This document shows positions 35,273-43,758 of a stretch of 64,000 nucleotides of DNA, piece by piece. The stretch is taken from assembly GCA_021828105.1 (NCBI GenBank), contig JAKATG010000024.1:1-64000 (forward strand), written 5' to 3'. Within the stretch, counting starts at the first letter, position 1, and every line of letters starts with the position of its first letter. The stretch is from Taklimakanibacter sp021828105. GTDB lineage: Bacteria; Pseudomonadota; Alphaproteobacteria; Rhizobiales; Aestuariivirgaceae. The notes beneath the pieces are model-generated. The model was not told the origin of the DNA. It saw only the letters and a list, made by a program, of their open reading frames with translations, and ran no database searches. The translations under genes and the position numbers were made by a program.

Positions 35273-35301
35273 AATATCACTAGGTATTACCTTTTGATAT
35301 T
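35273..35301 (-). promoter_or_regulatory. Nested inverted repeats, candidate toxin-antitoxin operator
   Basis: AATATCA (35273-35279) and TGATATT (35295-35301) flank an inner dyad AGGTA-T-TACCT (35282-35292). The AT-rich site lies 12-40 bp upstream of the antitoxin ATG, where an RHH repressor would autoregulate. Confidence 0.6.
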
Positions 35302-35353
35302 AACCTATGTTGGCTGCCTTGTCCACCGTCGACACCCATTCAGCACTCTCAAT

Positions 35354-37117
35354 TCAATCGCTCTGAAGGCCCGCTTTGCGCAAGCCTTCGGCGAGACTTG
35401 CAATGTCCTCGGCGCGCCGAAGAGGGAACATGTCGGTGAGCCAGGAGATATGCAGGTCGGGTTCGAGCTGCAGCAGCCGGTCAAGGGCACGGCGAGCGAT
35501 CGATGCATGCCCACAATGAGCAGCACTCGCGGCCAGGAGGCTGTTCGCCAGGGCGTAGTTCGGCTGGTTCTCCACGGCCATCGTCGCCGACGACATCGCC
35601 TGGTCGTATCGGCCGGCGACGAAATGCGCGCCGGCCGTCGCCGCGTGCATGTTGTACATATTCGGATCCTGCGGGCTCAAACGCATGGCGCGCGAAAGAT
35701 GATCAATCGCCGTAGCACTGTCGCCGAGCCAGACCTTGACCCAGCCGCTGAAAAACCAGGCCGAGGCGAGGTTGGGATTGAGCGTCAGGGCTCGGTTGAT
35801 CAACGAGTCGCCACTGTCGAGATCCCCGATCGTATAGGCGAGCGCAATGCCGGCCATGGTGAGGGTCACGGCGTCGTCCTTGCCCAGCATGGCTGCGCGT
35901 CTCGCCAGGCGCTCCACCTCATCGCCCTCATCGGCTCTTGTCTGCGGCCAGCCGAACGCCTTGCGTTGAGCATAGGCGCGCGCCGCCATGCCAAAAGCGG
36001 AAGCGAAATTCGGATCGATATCGATCGCGCGATAGAACTGGATGAGGGCCTCTCTACTACCCTCTTCAGTCAATTGATAAAATGCCGCCATGCCGCGCAT
36101 GTGGCACTGATAGGCGTCAAGGCTGTCCGTCGGCTTCCCCTTGGCGCGCTCGATTTCGGCTTCCTCCAGCTTGGGCGAAATGGCGCCCACGACGCGCATG
36201 GTGACCTGATCCTGCAAGTCAAAGATGTCCGCGAGCGCGCCCTCGAAGCGGTCAGCCCAGATCTGAATGCCGGTCGAGGCATCGATGAGCTGTCCATTTA
36301 TGCGCATGCGGCTGCCCGACTTGCGCACGCTGCCCTCGAGCACATAGCGGACGCCGAGCTCGCGACCGACCTGCTTCACATCGACCATCCGCCCCTTATA
36401 GGCAAAGCTCGAATTGCGCGCGATGACGAACAGCCATTTGATCCGCGACAACGCCGTTATGATCTCCTCGACGATGCCATCGGCAAAATAATCCTGCTCT
36501 GGTTCTCCGCTCAGATTCTCGAACGCCAGAACGGCAATGGAAGGCTTGTCCGGCAGCAGTAACGGCTGAGCTTGCGGCCTGATCCTTGCGCCGTCGCGCA
36601 GGACATAGGCCCGCACCGGGCGGGCAATATTCTTGAGGTGACATTCGCCGAGATCTTCGGCCGCCAGATTGATCTTTCCGCCCACGGCTTCGTGCACATT
36701 GGCGGCTATGCAGACGCCGCCCGGCGGCGACAAAGCCTCGAGGCGTGTCGCGATATTGACGCCATCGCCATAAATGTCCGAGCCGTCTTCGACGACATCC
36801 CCCAGGCTGATGCCGATCCGCAACAGGATGCGCTTCTCTTCGGTGAGCGGGCCGCTCGCTTCGGCCATGCGTGCCTGGATGGCAAGGGCGCAGGCGACCG
36901 CATTGACGGCGCTGGCAAATTCGACCAGCACGCCGTCGCCCATGGTCTTCACCAGCCGGCCGGAATGTGATTCGATCAGCGGCTCGAGTGTTTGTGCCCG
37001 CAAGTCCCTGAGGGCCGCGAGAGCTTGCGCCTCGTCGGCCTCCATGAGGCGCGAATAGCCGACGACATCGCCGACGAGGATAGCGGCAAGACGGCGAACC
37101 GGTCGCGTTTCAGCCAT
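35354..37117 (-). CDS. Class III adenylate/guanylate cyclase with TolB-like and TPR domains (second copy)
   Basis: 587-aa paralogue of the protein at 3022-4791, with the same domain order. The cyclase domain has LVGDVVGYSRLM and GDGVLVEFASAVNAV for metals and YGDGVNIATRLE for the transition-state Asn/Arg. The TolB-like domain has KPSIAVLAFENLS, DYFADGIVEEIITALS, FVIARNSSF and VLEGSVRKS. A TPR-rich tail follows. Catalytic residues are kept, so it should be active. The open frame runs further 5', into the region before metG, but MAETRPVRRLAAILVGDVVGYS at 37117 matches the start of the other copy. No membrane segment is seen. Confidence 0.85.
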   Translation of the reverse strand: MAETRPVRRLAAILVGDVVGYSRLMEADEAQALAALRDLRAQTLEPLIESHSGRLVKTMGDGVLVEFASAVNAVACALAIQARMAEASGPLTEEKRILLRIGISLGDVVEDGSDIYGDGVNIATRLEALSPPGGVCIAANVHEAVGGKINLAAEDLGECHLKNIARPVRAYVLRDGARIRPQAQPLLLPDKPSIAVLAFENLSGEPEQDYFADGIVEEIITALSRIKWLFVIARNSSFAYKGRMVDVKQVGRELGVRYVLEGSVRKSGSRMRINGQLIDASTGIQIWADRFEGALADIFDLQDQVTMRVVGAISPKLEEAEIERAKGKPTDSLDAYQCHMRGMAAFYQLTEEGSREALIQFYRAIDIDPNFASAFGMAARAYAQRKAFGWPQTRADEGDEVERLARRAAMLGKDDAVTLTMAGIALAYTIGDLDSGDSLINRALTLNPNLASAWFFSGWVKVWLGDSATAIDHLSRAMRLSPQDPNMYNMHAATAGAHFVAGRYDQAMSSATMAVENQPNYALANSLLAASAAHCGHASIARRALDRLLQLEPDLHISWLTDMFPLRRAEDIASLAEGLRKAGLQSD

Positions 37118-37182
37118 AGGGCACCCGGGCGAGTTTACCCCGATACTAGCGCGTGATCGGGAAAAGTGGATAACTGTTTCGA

Positions 37183-38880
37183 TCACGCCTCGGCCGATGC
37201 CGTTCCGGCGAAACGGCGCGTATTCTCCGCAACCCATTCCGGCGACAGCTTGGCGAAAAGCACGGGCGGCGCCTTGACCTCTTTGTTCGCTTCAATCGCC
37301 ACGAGCGCGGTTTGGGCAGAGGGCCATCCGAGCGCGGCAGAAGAAAGCCCCAGAGCCGACAGGATGCGGGCGGCGGTCGCCGGGATGAAAGGTTCCGCCA
37401 CGATCGCCGCGAGAGCCACCAGATTGATCCCGGTCCTGGTGACGATCGCGGCGCGCGCGGGATCGTCACCATAGGCTGTCCATGGCGCCTCGGCGGCGAG
37501 GTAGTTGTTGGCCAGGCGCCAGATGGCCCGCACGTCCTCGGCGGATTTGCGCAATTCGACCGCAGCATGATGCGCGCGCAAGGAGGTGAGCCGCTGCTCG
37601 ATCTCGCGCGTCAAGCGCTGCTCCGCTTCGGCGGGCGCACCGCCCTCCGGCACCCGGCCGCCATAGCGCGAGCTTACGAACTTCAGGACGCGATTGACGA
37701 GATTGCCTAGCGTATCGGCCAGATCGTGATTCACATCGACGGCGAAGCGGGCAAAGCTGAAATCGGTGTCGCCGCTTTCCGGCGCATTGGCCGCAAGCCA
37801 CCAGCGCCAATAATCGGCCGGCAAGAGGTCGAGCGCCTGATCCAGAAAAACCCCGCGCCTGGCGCTGGTCGAGAATTTCCCGCCCTCGTAAGTGAGCCAG
37901 TTCACCCCCTTGATGAGATCGGCGGTCTTCCACTTCTCTCCCGACCCGAGCAAGGTCGAGGGAAAGCTCACGGTGTGGAACGGCACATTGTCCTTGCCGA
38001 GAAACTGGATGTAGTCGACTTCTTCCCCCGCAAGCCACCAGGATCGCCAGTCGCGCAGCGCAGGATCGAGGTCCGCCCATTCCTGTGCCGCGGCAATATA
38101 GGCGATGGGCGCGTCGAACCAGACATAGAAGACCTTGCCCTCGAAACCCGGCTTCGGCACCGGCACGCCCCAGGCAAGATCGCGCGTGATGCAGCGATCG
38201 GCGATGCCCTCGGCGATCCATTTGCGCGCGATCGAGGTCACGAGCCGCGGCCAGCCCTTGCGGCTGTCGATCCACGCCGCAAGCTCCTCCACCAGCGCCG
38301 ATTGCCTGAGGTACAGATGCCGGCTCGGGCGCCGCTCGAGATCAGCACTTCCCGACAAGGCCGATCTGGGACTCAAGAGATCGGTCGGATCCAAAGGCCG
38401 CGTGCAGCTCTCGCATTGATCGCCGCGCGCCCGCTCGGAACGGCAGAAGGGACAGGTGCCGATGACATAGCGGTCGGGAAGGAAACGCGCATCGGCAGGC
38501 GAATAGATCTGCTCGACGATGCGTTCCTCGACCAGGCCGCGCGCTTCGAGCCGCAGGAAGAAATGTTGTGTCAGCGCGTGGTTCTGGACCGAGGACGAGC
38601 GGCCGAAATGATCGAAAGACAGATGAAGGCGCTGATAGATGCCGGCCTGGAGCTCATGTTGCGCGCGGCAGAACTCCCTAATGTCGATGCCGGCTCGCGC
38701 GGCCGCGAGTTCGGCCGGCGTTCCATGTTCGTCGGTGGCGCAGATGAACAATGTCTCGTCGCCGATCTGGCGGCGAAAGCGGGCATGAATGTCGGCCGGC
38801 AGAAGCGAGCCCGCGAAATTGCCGAGATGCTTGATGCCGTTGATGTAGGGAAGCGCGCTGGTGATCAGTGCCTTGGCCAT
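37183..38880 (-). CDS. metG: Methionyl-tRNA synthetase
   Basis: 565-aa class I aminoacyl-tRNA synthetase charging tRNA-Met. The start MAKALITSALPYINGIKHLGN holds the HIGH-equivalent HLGN. A zinc knuckle CPFCRSERARGDQCESC follows, as does FYVWFDAPIAYI. The KMSKS-equivalent reads KFSTS. A C-terminal anticodon-binding helical domain is present, but no tRNA-binding (Arc1p-like) extension. The frame is open 5' of ATG 38880, which is the family start with GGAGG just upstream. A terminator-like hairpin sits 52-81 bp before the start. Confidence 0.92.
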   Translation of the reverse strand: MAKALITSALPYINGIKHLGNFAGSLLPADIHARFRRQIGDETLFICATDEHGTPAELAAARAGIDIREFCRAQHELQAGIYQRLHLSFDHFGRSSSVQNHALTQHFFLRLEARGLVEERIVEQIYSPADARFLPDRYVIGTCPFCRSERARGDQCESCTRPLDPTDLLSPRSALSGSADLERRPSRHLYLRQSALVEELAAWIDSRKGWPRLVTSIARKWIAEGIADRCITRDLAWGVPVPKPGFEGKVFYVWFDAPIAYIAAAQEWADLDPALRDWRSWWLAGEEVDYIQFLGKDNVPFHTVSFPSTLLGSGEKWKTADLIKGVNWLTYEGGKFSTSARRGVFLDQALDLLPADYWRWWLAANAPESGDTDFSFARFAVDVNHDLADTLGNLVNRVLKFVSSRYGGRVPEGGAPAEAEQRLTREIEQRLTSLRAHHAAVELRKSAEDVRAIWRLANNYLAAEAPWTAYGDDPARAAIVTRTGINLVALAAIVAEPFIPATAARILSALGLSSAALGWPSAQTALVAIEANKEVKAPPVLFAKLSPEWVAENTRRFAGTASAEA

Positions 38881-38931
38881 GGTGGCCTCCGGGTTCTTCG
38901 AATGGCGCGTCGAAATCCGGTTCAAGCCAAT

Positions 38932-38961
38932 AAAAAAGCCCTCCGCAGGACGGAAGGGCTT
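38932..38961 (-). terminator. Hairpin with U-run between gcrA and metG
   Basis: On the minus strand AAGCCC...CCG pairs with CGG...GGGCTT, around a short loop with one bulge, followed by TTTTTT (complement of A-run 38932-38937). It is a good intrinsic terminator. It may end the gcrA transcript, which stops 161 bp upstream. Because it is only 52 bp before metG, it could instead be an attenuator in a metG leader. Confidence 0.65.
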
Positions 38962-39122
38962 GATTTCGACGCTCACAAGCGCGGCATGACGCGCTCAACC
39001 CTTGCCGCTAGTCTCCTGCTGGCAGGGCCCACGCATTCGTATCGTCGGGCGAAGGTCGAACATGCCTGCCTTTGTGCCTGGGAAAACAGGCGAACGCAAG
39101 GCGATGACGGCCCTCTCCCGGA

Positions 39123-39656
39123 TCAGCCGTTCGACACCCGGCGGTGGCGGCGGTCCTGCAGCGGCTGATAGGCGAGCCGAGCGTGATATTCGCAATAGGG
39201 CGAGCCGTCACGCGGCTTGTGTCCGCAGAAGCAGAAATCCTCGGCCCCCGGATCGCCGATCGGCCATTTGCAGGTTTTGTCCGAGAGATGGAGGATGGTC
39301 ACCCGCCCGTCCTTGGGGAGATCGACCAGCCGCAAGGGCTGGGGCTCGGGCACCGGCAAGGGGCGGGGCTGCGCCTCGGCGCGGTAGGACGGCTTGAGCG
39401 CCGTCGCTCCGGTGGTGGGCAGATGAATGGACGGCGTGGTCCGGCCGCCCGGGTGGCTGGGCTCCCTTGTGCGGCGCGGCCGCGGCACGGAGCTTCTGGG
39501 CTGGGGCGCCCTTCCCGAGAGGTTGAGGCGGTGGACCTTGCCGATGACGGCGTTGCGCGTGACACCGTTGCCGAGGCGTCCGGCGATCTGGCTGGCGCTC
39601 AGGCCCTCCGTCCATAGTCGCTTCAAGAGCTCCACCCGCTCATCCGTCCAGGACAT
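39123..39656 (-). CDS. gcrA: Cell cycle regulator GcrA
   Basis: 177-aa alphaproteobacterial regulator that binds sigma-70 RNA polymerase and favours CcrM-methylated GANTC promoters. The N-terminal helix-turn-helix reads MSWTDERVELLKRLWTEGLSASQIAGRLGNGVTRNAVIGKVHRLNLSGR. A Pro/Arg-rich linker (about 60-120) and the C-terminal polymerase-binding segment (WPIGDPGAEDFCFCGHKPRDGSPYCEYHARLAY) follow. ATG 39656 begins the conserved helix; the upstream open frame is not family-like. The region upstream contains five GANTC sites. Confidence 0.93.
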   Translation of the reverse strand: MSWTDERVELLKRLWTEGLSASQIAGRLGNGVTRNAVIGKVHRLNLSGRAPQPRSSVPRPRRTREPSHPGGRTTPSIHLPTTGATALKPSYRAEAQPRPLPVPEPQPLRLVDLPKDGRVTILHLSDKTCKWPIGDPGAEDFCFCGHKPRDGSPYCEYHARLAYQPLQDRRHRRVSNG

Positions 39657-39699
39657 CTTATCGCCTCCGTGGCTGGCCCCAATTTCGCTGTTCACGCTC

Positions 39700-39983
39700 G
39701 AATCCCTCACACTTCGCTGGACCCGCATGTCCAGCGTTCTTTGCCCAAAACTGACTAGATGAACGCTACATCTCGTAGCTTGATGGCCTAACCATACAAT
39801 ATACCGTGACTCACCATCAAGAATCCGGCACTCACTTTAAGAGGTTTTCCCCAACTCTCTTCCTGCTTCGCGCTAGCGCGCTTCGCAGGACCGCCTTTGC
39901 CCTCCGAAGCTTCAGCGAAGGAGGGACGGTTAAGGAAAACCTAACAGGCGGGCGAATCAGGGGTCCATGCGACGGTTTGACTC
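39700..39983. promoter_or_regulatory. Cluster of five GANTC (CcrM) sites upstream of gcrA
   Basis: GAATC at 39700-39704, GACTC at 39808-39812, GAATC at 39821-39825, GAATC at 39955-39959 and GACTC at 39979-39983. About one would be expected by chance in 284 bp. CcrM methylates this sequence in alphaproteobacteria, and GcrA acts at methylated sites, so control of gcrA by methylation state is plausible. Confidence 0.55.
39931..39946 (+). promoter_or_regulatory. Candidate CtrA-type box
   Basis: TTAA, then 7 nt, then CTAAC, one mismatch from the CtrA full site TTAA-N7-TTAAC. It lies between gcrA and argD. A single near-match of this kind can occur by chance. Confidence 0.35.
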
Positions 39984-40023
39984 AGGTGGAGCCTATCCGA
40001 CCTTTCGCCGGGGGCCCGCGTGA

Positions 40024-40052
40024 TTGACCCCTAGGGAGGGAACACATATAAG
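40024..40052 (+). promoter_or_regulatory. Sigma-70 promoter for argD
   Basis: TTGACC (40024-40029) and TATAAG (40047-40052) are separated by exactly 17 bp, each 5/6 to consensus. Transcription would start near 40059, giving a leader of about 44 nt before the argD ATG at 40103. Confidence 0.7.
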
Positions 40053-40063
40053 CAGGGCTCAAG

Positions 40064-40091
40064 GCCGCCAGTCGTGGCGGCATTTTCATTT
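40064..40091 (+). promoter_or_regulatory. argD leader hairpin with U-rich tail
   Basis: GCCGCCA (40064-40070) and TGGCGGC (40075-40081) form a 7-bp stem with loop GTCG, followed by ATTTTCATTT. It would lie only about 5 nt from the predicted transcript start and 21 nt before the argD ATG. It could be a short attenuator or a 5' stabilising stem. Confidence 0.5.
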
Positions 40092-40102
40092 GGACTGGGC
40101 CC

Positions 40103-41284
40103 ATGAACACTTCCGTGCTCCCGACCTATAAGCGCGCGCCTCTCGCCTTCGACCACGGCAAGGGCCTGCGTCTCTATACGGAGGACGGTAAGGAATATCT
40201 CGATTTCGGCGCCGGCGTCGCCGTCACCAGCCTGGGCCACGCCCATCCGCATCTGGTCAAGGCGCTGACGGAGCAGGCCGCGAAGGTCTGGCACACGTCC
40301 AACCTCTATGTGATCCCGGGCCAGGAGAAGCTCGCCAAGCGCCTGACGGAAGCGACCTTCGCGGACACCGTCTTCTTCACCAATTCCGGCGCCGAGGCGC
40401 TCGAATGCACGATCAAGATGGCGCGCAAATTTCATGCCGCCAAAGGCCATCCGGAGCGCTACCGCATCATCACCTTCGAGGGCGCCTTCCATGGCCGGAC
40501 GCTGGCCACGATCGCCGCCGGCGGCCAGCCAAAATATATCGAAGGCTTCGGCCCCAAGGTCGACGGCTTCGACCAGGTTCCCTTCGATGACGAGAAGGCG
40601 CTTCTCGCCGCCATCACCGATGCCACCGCCGGCATCCTGATCGAGCCGATCCAGGGTGAAGGCGGCCTGCGCCCGGTGCCGCCGAAGAAGCTGAAGCGCC
40701 TACGCGAGATCTGCGACGAACACGGCCTGCTCCTGCTTCTCGATGAAGTACAATCGGGCGTCGGCCGCACGGGAAAATTCTTCGCCCATGAATGGGCGGG
40801 GGTCACGCCCGACATCATGGCGATCGCCAAGGGCATCGGCGGAGGCTTTCCGGTCGGCGCCTGCCTCGCCACCAGGGAAGCGGCACAAGGCATGACCGCC
40901 GGCACGCATGGCTCGACCTTCGGCGGCAATCCGCTCGCCATGGCCGTCGGCAATGCGGTGCTCGATGTCGTCCTCGCCGACGGCTTTCTCGACCGGGTGC
41001 GCCAGCGCGGCCTCAATTTCAAGCAGAAGCTCGCTGGGCTGAAGGACAGCCATCCCGACATCATCGAGGATGTCAGGGGCGACGGGCTGATGATGGGCAT
41101 CAAGACGAAGGTGCCGAACACCGATTTCGTCGCTCACGCCCTCGATCAGCAGCTCCTCACCATCGCCGCGGGCGACAATGTGGTGCGCCTCCTGCCGCCG
41201 CTCATCGTGTCGGACGATGATCTCGCCGAAGCCGTGGCGAAGCTCGAGCGCACTTGCCAGTCCTTCAAAGTCAAGCGCGCTTAA
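40103..41284 (+). CDS. argD: Acetylornithine aminotransferase
   Basis: 393-aa PLP enzyme making N-acetylornithine from N-acetylglutamate semialdehyde in arginine synthesis; it often also serves as succinyl-diaminopimelate aminotransferase. Class III aminotransferase features are FTNSGAEALECTIKMARKFH, FEGAFHGRTLATI, LLLLDEVQSGVGRTGKFFAHE and the PLP lysine in IMAIAKGIGGGFPVGA. It has its own promoter at 40024-40052, and argF follows 11 bp after the stop. Confidence 0.93.
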   Translation: MNTSVLPTYKRAPLAFDHGKGLRLYTEDGKEYLDFGAGVAVTSLGHAHPHLVKALTEQAAKVWHTSNLYVIPGQEKLAKRLTEATFADTVFFTNSGAEALECTIKMARKFHAAKGHPERYRIITFEGAFHGRTLATIAAGGQPKYIEGFGPKVDGFDQVPFDDEKALLAAITDATAGILIEPIQGEGGLRPVPPKKLKRLREICDEHGLLLLLDEVQSGVGRTGKFFAHEWAGVTPDIMAIAKGIGGGFPVGACLATREAAQGMTAGTHGSTFGGNPLAMAVGNAVLDVVLADGFLDRVRQRGLNFKQKLAGLKDSHPDIIEDVRGDGLMMGIKTKVPNTDFVAHALDQQLLTIAAGDNVVRLLPPLIVSDDDLAEAVAKLERTCQSFKVKRA

Positions 41285-41295
41285 GATTCTTCGCC

Positions 41296-42231
41296 ATGGC
41301 TGACACCCCGCGGCATTTCCTCGATATTTCCGATTTGAGCCAGGCCGAATTGCGCCAGATCCTCGACCGGTCGCAGGCGATGAAGATCGCACGCAAGGGC
41401 TGGCCCAAAGGCCATGTCGAGGCGGATGCGCCGCTCAAAGGCAGGGTGCTGGCCATGATCTTCCAGCAGCCTTCGACGCGCACGCGCGTCTCCTTCGAGG
41501 TGGCAATGCGGCAGCTGGGCGGCGAGGTGCTCGTCATCTCGGCCAATGACATGCAGCTCGGCCGCGGCGAGACGGTCGCCGACACGGCGCAGGTGCTGTC
41601 GCGCTATGTCGATGCCATCATGATCCGCGCCAAGCGCCACGACCATCTGCTCGAGCTCGCCCAGCATGCGACCGTGCCGGTGATCAACGGGCTCACCAAC
41701 AAATCGCATCCCTGCCAGGTCATGGCCGATATCATGACTTTCGAGGAACATCGGGGCTCGATCGACAAGCATGCCATCGCCTGGGTGGGCGACGGGAACA
41801 ATGTCGCGACGTCCTGGATCCATGCGATGACCAAGCTCGGCGGCGAGTTGCGGCTCGGCTGTCCGACAGAGCTTTCGCCCGACGCCAGCGCGCTCGCCTG
41901 GGCCAAGGACAAGGGCGGCAAGGTCAAGGTCACGACCTCGGCCGAAGAAGCGGTCACCGATGCCTCCTGTGTCGTCGCCGATGTATGGGTGTCCATGCAT
42001 GACACCGACGCCAAGGCCCGCCACAACATGCTGAAGCCCTACCAGGTGAATGCCGCGCTGATGAAGAAGGCCAGGCCCGATGCGCTGTTCATGCACTGCC
42101 TGCCGGCCCATCGCGGCGAGGAGGTAACGGCGGATGTCATGGATGGTCCGCAATCGGTAGTATTTGACGAAGCCGAGAACCGTCTCCATATCCAGAAAAG
42201 CATTCTGCTGCGGTGCCTCGGCGCAGAATGA
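41296..42231 (+). CDS. argF: Ornithine carbamoyltransferase
   Basis: 311-aa enzyme joining carbamoyl phosphate and ornithine to citrulline. The carbamoyl-phosphate site FQQPSTRTRVSFE (Ser60-Thr-Arg-Thr-Arg64), NGLTNKSHPCQ and the catalytic-cysteine motif MHCLPAHRGEEV are present. ATG 41296 begins the family start; the frame is also open upstream within argD. It is co-transcribed with argD. Confidence 0.94.
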   Translation: MADTPRHFLDISDLSQAELRQILDRSQAMKIARKGWPKGHVEADAPLKGRVLAMIFQQPSTRTRVSFEVAMRQLGGEVLVISANDMQLGRGETVADTAQVLSRYVDAIMIRAKRHDHLLELAQHATVPVINGLTNKSHPCQVMADIMTFEEHRGSIDKHAIAWVGDGNNVATSWIHAMTKLGGELRLGCPTELSPDASALAWAKDKGGKVKVTTSAEEAVTDASCVVADVWVSMHDTDAKARHNMLKPYQVNAALMKKARPDALFMHCLPAHRGEEVTADVMDGPQSVVFDEAENRLHIQKSILLRCLGAE

Positions 42232-42286
42232 CGTCAAAATATCAAGCTAGCTTCAGGGCGAGCCCGTCTTGCCCTAGCGGAAACAC

Positions 42287-43255
42287 GTGAATTCCATGAC
42301 CGAACTGCCCGACAACATCGTTATGCCTTTTGAGATCAAGCCCTTGGGGGTGCGCGGACGGATCGTGCGCTTAGGCGGCGTGGTCGACGACATCCTGCAC
42401 AAGCATGATTATCCGGGACCGGTTTCCGCTCTCCTTGCGGAAGCCGTGGCGCTCACCGCCATGCTCGGCGCCTCGCTCAAATTCGACGGCAAGTTCATCC
42501 TGCAGACGAACAGCGACGGGCCGGTCGACCTCCTGGTCGCCGATTTCTCATCGCCCAGCGGCATCCGGGGCTATGCCCGCTTCGATGCCGACATGGTGGC
42601 CAGGCTCGAGGCGCCGACGCCCCAGGCCTTGCTCGGCAAGGGCCATCTCGCCATGACCATCGACCAGGGCCAGGGCATGGAACGCTATCAGGGCATCGTG
42701 GCGCTGGGCGGCCTCACCCTCACCGAAGCGGCGCTCGGCTATTTCCAGCAGTCGGAGCAGATCCCGACGCGGCTGAAGCTCGCGGCGGGTGCGCTCGCCC
42801 AATGGGGCAAGCGCCAGGAATCGTGGCGGGCCGGCGCCATCATGGTGCAGCATCTGCCCAAGGACGGCGGCATCAGCCCCTTGCCGGTCCATTCAGGCGA
42901 TGCGCCGGAAGGCCATGAGGAGAAGATCGTCGAGGACGATCATTGGGTGAAGGCGCGACTGTTGCTCGACACGGTCGAGGACCATGAGCTGCTCGATCCG
43001 ACGCTGACGCCGGAACAACTGCTCTATCGGCTTTATCATGAAGACGGTGTGACGGTTTACCGGCCGGTCAAGCTCGAGCGCCATTGCAGCTGCTCGCGCG
43101 ACAAGATCGGCGACCTGTTGAAGAGCTTCTCTGACGACGACCGCGCGGCGATGAAGGCCGACGGCGTGATCGATGTGACCTGCGAATTCTGCTCTACACA
43201 CTACCGCTTCGCGCCGGAGGAAGTGGAGCCTGAGGCGCAGGCGCAGACGCAGTAG
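42287..43255 (+). CDS. hslO: Redox-regulated chaperone Hsp33
   Basis: 322-aa cytosolic holdase activated by oxidation. The N-terminal domain (RGRIVRLGGVVDDIL, VALTAMLGASLKFDGKFILQT) and the C-terminal zinc centre HCSCS...CEFCSTHY (CxC and CxxC) are intact. Start is GTG 42287 or ATG 42296; the GGA upstream suits GTG slightly better. It follows argF by 55 bp. Its last 62 bp overlap the convergent yccF gene. Confidence 0.92.
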   Translation: MNSMTELPDNIVMPFEIKPLGVRGRIVRLGGVVDDILHKHDYPGPVSALLAEAVALTAMLGASLKFDGKFILQTNSDGPVDLLVADFSSPSGIRGYARFDADMVARLEAPTPQALLGKGHLAMTIDQGQGMERYQGIVALGGLTLTEAALGYFQQSEQIPTRLKLAAGALAQWGKRQESWRAGAIMVQHLPKDGGISPLPVHSGDAPEGHEEKIVEDDHWVKARLLLDTVEDHELLDPTLTPEQLLYRLYHEDGVTVYRPVKLERHCSCSRDKIGDLLKSFSDDDRAAMKADGVIDVTCEFCSTHYRFAPEEVEPEAQAQTQ

Positions 43256-43682
43256 GATTGCGGCCGGCGCGGGCGCGCTCGATCGTGTCGTAATCGACGA
43301 CCGTCTTGCCGACCGGCAGGAGCGAGGCGACCGCGAGCTTCAGATGCTGCACGGCGAAGGGTATGCCGATGATGGTGATGCCGAGCATGACCGCGGCGGT
43401 GATGTGCCAGACCGCGAGCCACCAGCCGCACAGCACGAACCAGACGATGTTGCCGATGAGGCCGAGCGTGCCGGTGCCGAGATCGTCCTGGCCGGTCAGA
43501 TCCTTGCGTGAAACCACGTCGCGCCCGAACGGCCAGAAGGAAAACATCGCCAGCGTGAAGCAGGAGCGCACAAACGGGATGCCGATGATGGAAATCGCCA
43601 TCAGCACGGTCGCCAAGAGCCAGCCCAGGCCGGAGAGAAATCCGCCCAGGATGAACCACAGTATGTTCAGCAACAGGGTCAT
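43194..43682 (-). CDS. YccF-family inner-membrane protein
   Basis: 162-aa protein with two repeated YccF units, each a pair of hydrophobic helices (NILWFILGGFLSGLGWLLATVLMAISIIGIPF and NIVWFVLCGWWLAVWHITAAVMLGITIIGIPF). A Pro/Ala-rich tail (about 140-162) is encoded in the part that overlaps the 3' end of hslO. The function of YccF proteins is not established. Confidence 0.85.
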   Translation of the reverse strand: MTLLLNILWFILGGFLSGLGWLLATVLMAISIIGIPFVRSCFTLAMFSFWPFGRDVVSRKDLTGQDDLGTGTLGLIGNIVWFVLCGWWLAVWHITAAVMLGITIIGIPFAVQHLKLAVASLLPVGKTVVDYDTIERARAGRNPTASAPAPQAPLPPARSGSV

Positions 43683-43758
43683 GCCTGCCTCACGTCAATA
43701 ATCGGCCGAAATATGGGGATGATGAAGGGCTGGTGCAACTGAATTGCGCCCTCTCAAC

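Larger units (their letters stand above)
39657..40102. other. gcrA-argD divergent intergenic region (446 bp)
   Basis: Holds no gene that I can support. It contains five GANTC sites, a TTAA-N7-CTAA motif, an imperfect palindrome around 39902-39925 (CCTCC...GGAGG arms), a clear sigma-70 promoter for argD and a 5' leader hairpin. These are listed separately. Confidence 0.6.

Noticed and set aside
37118..37237. N-terminal extension of the second cyclase
   Set aside because: It would overlap the metG end, and the extra residues are absent from the paralogue at 3022.
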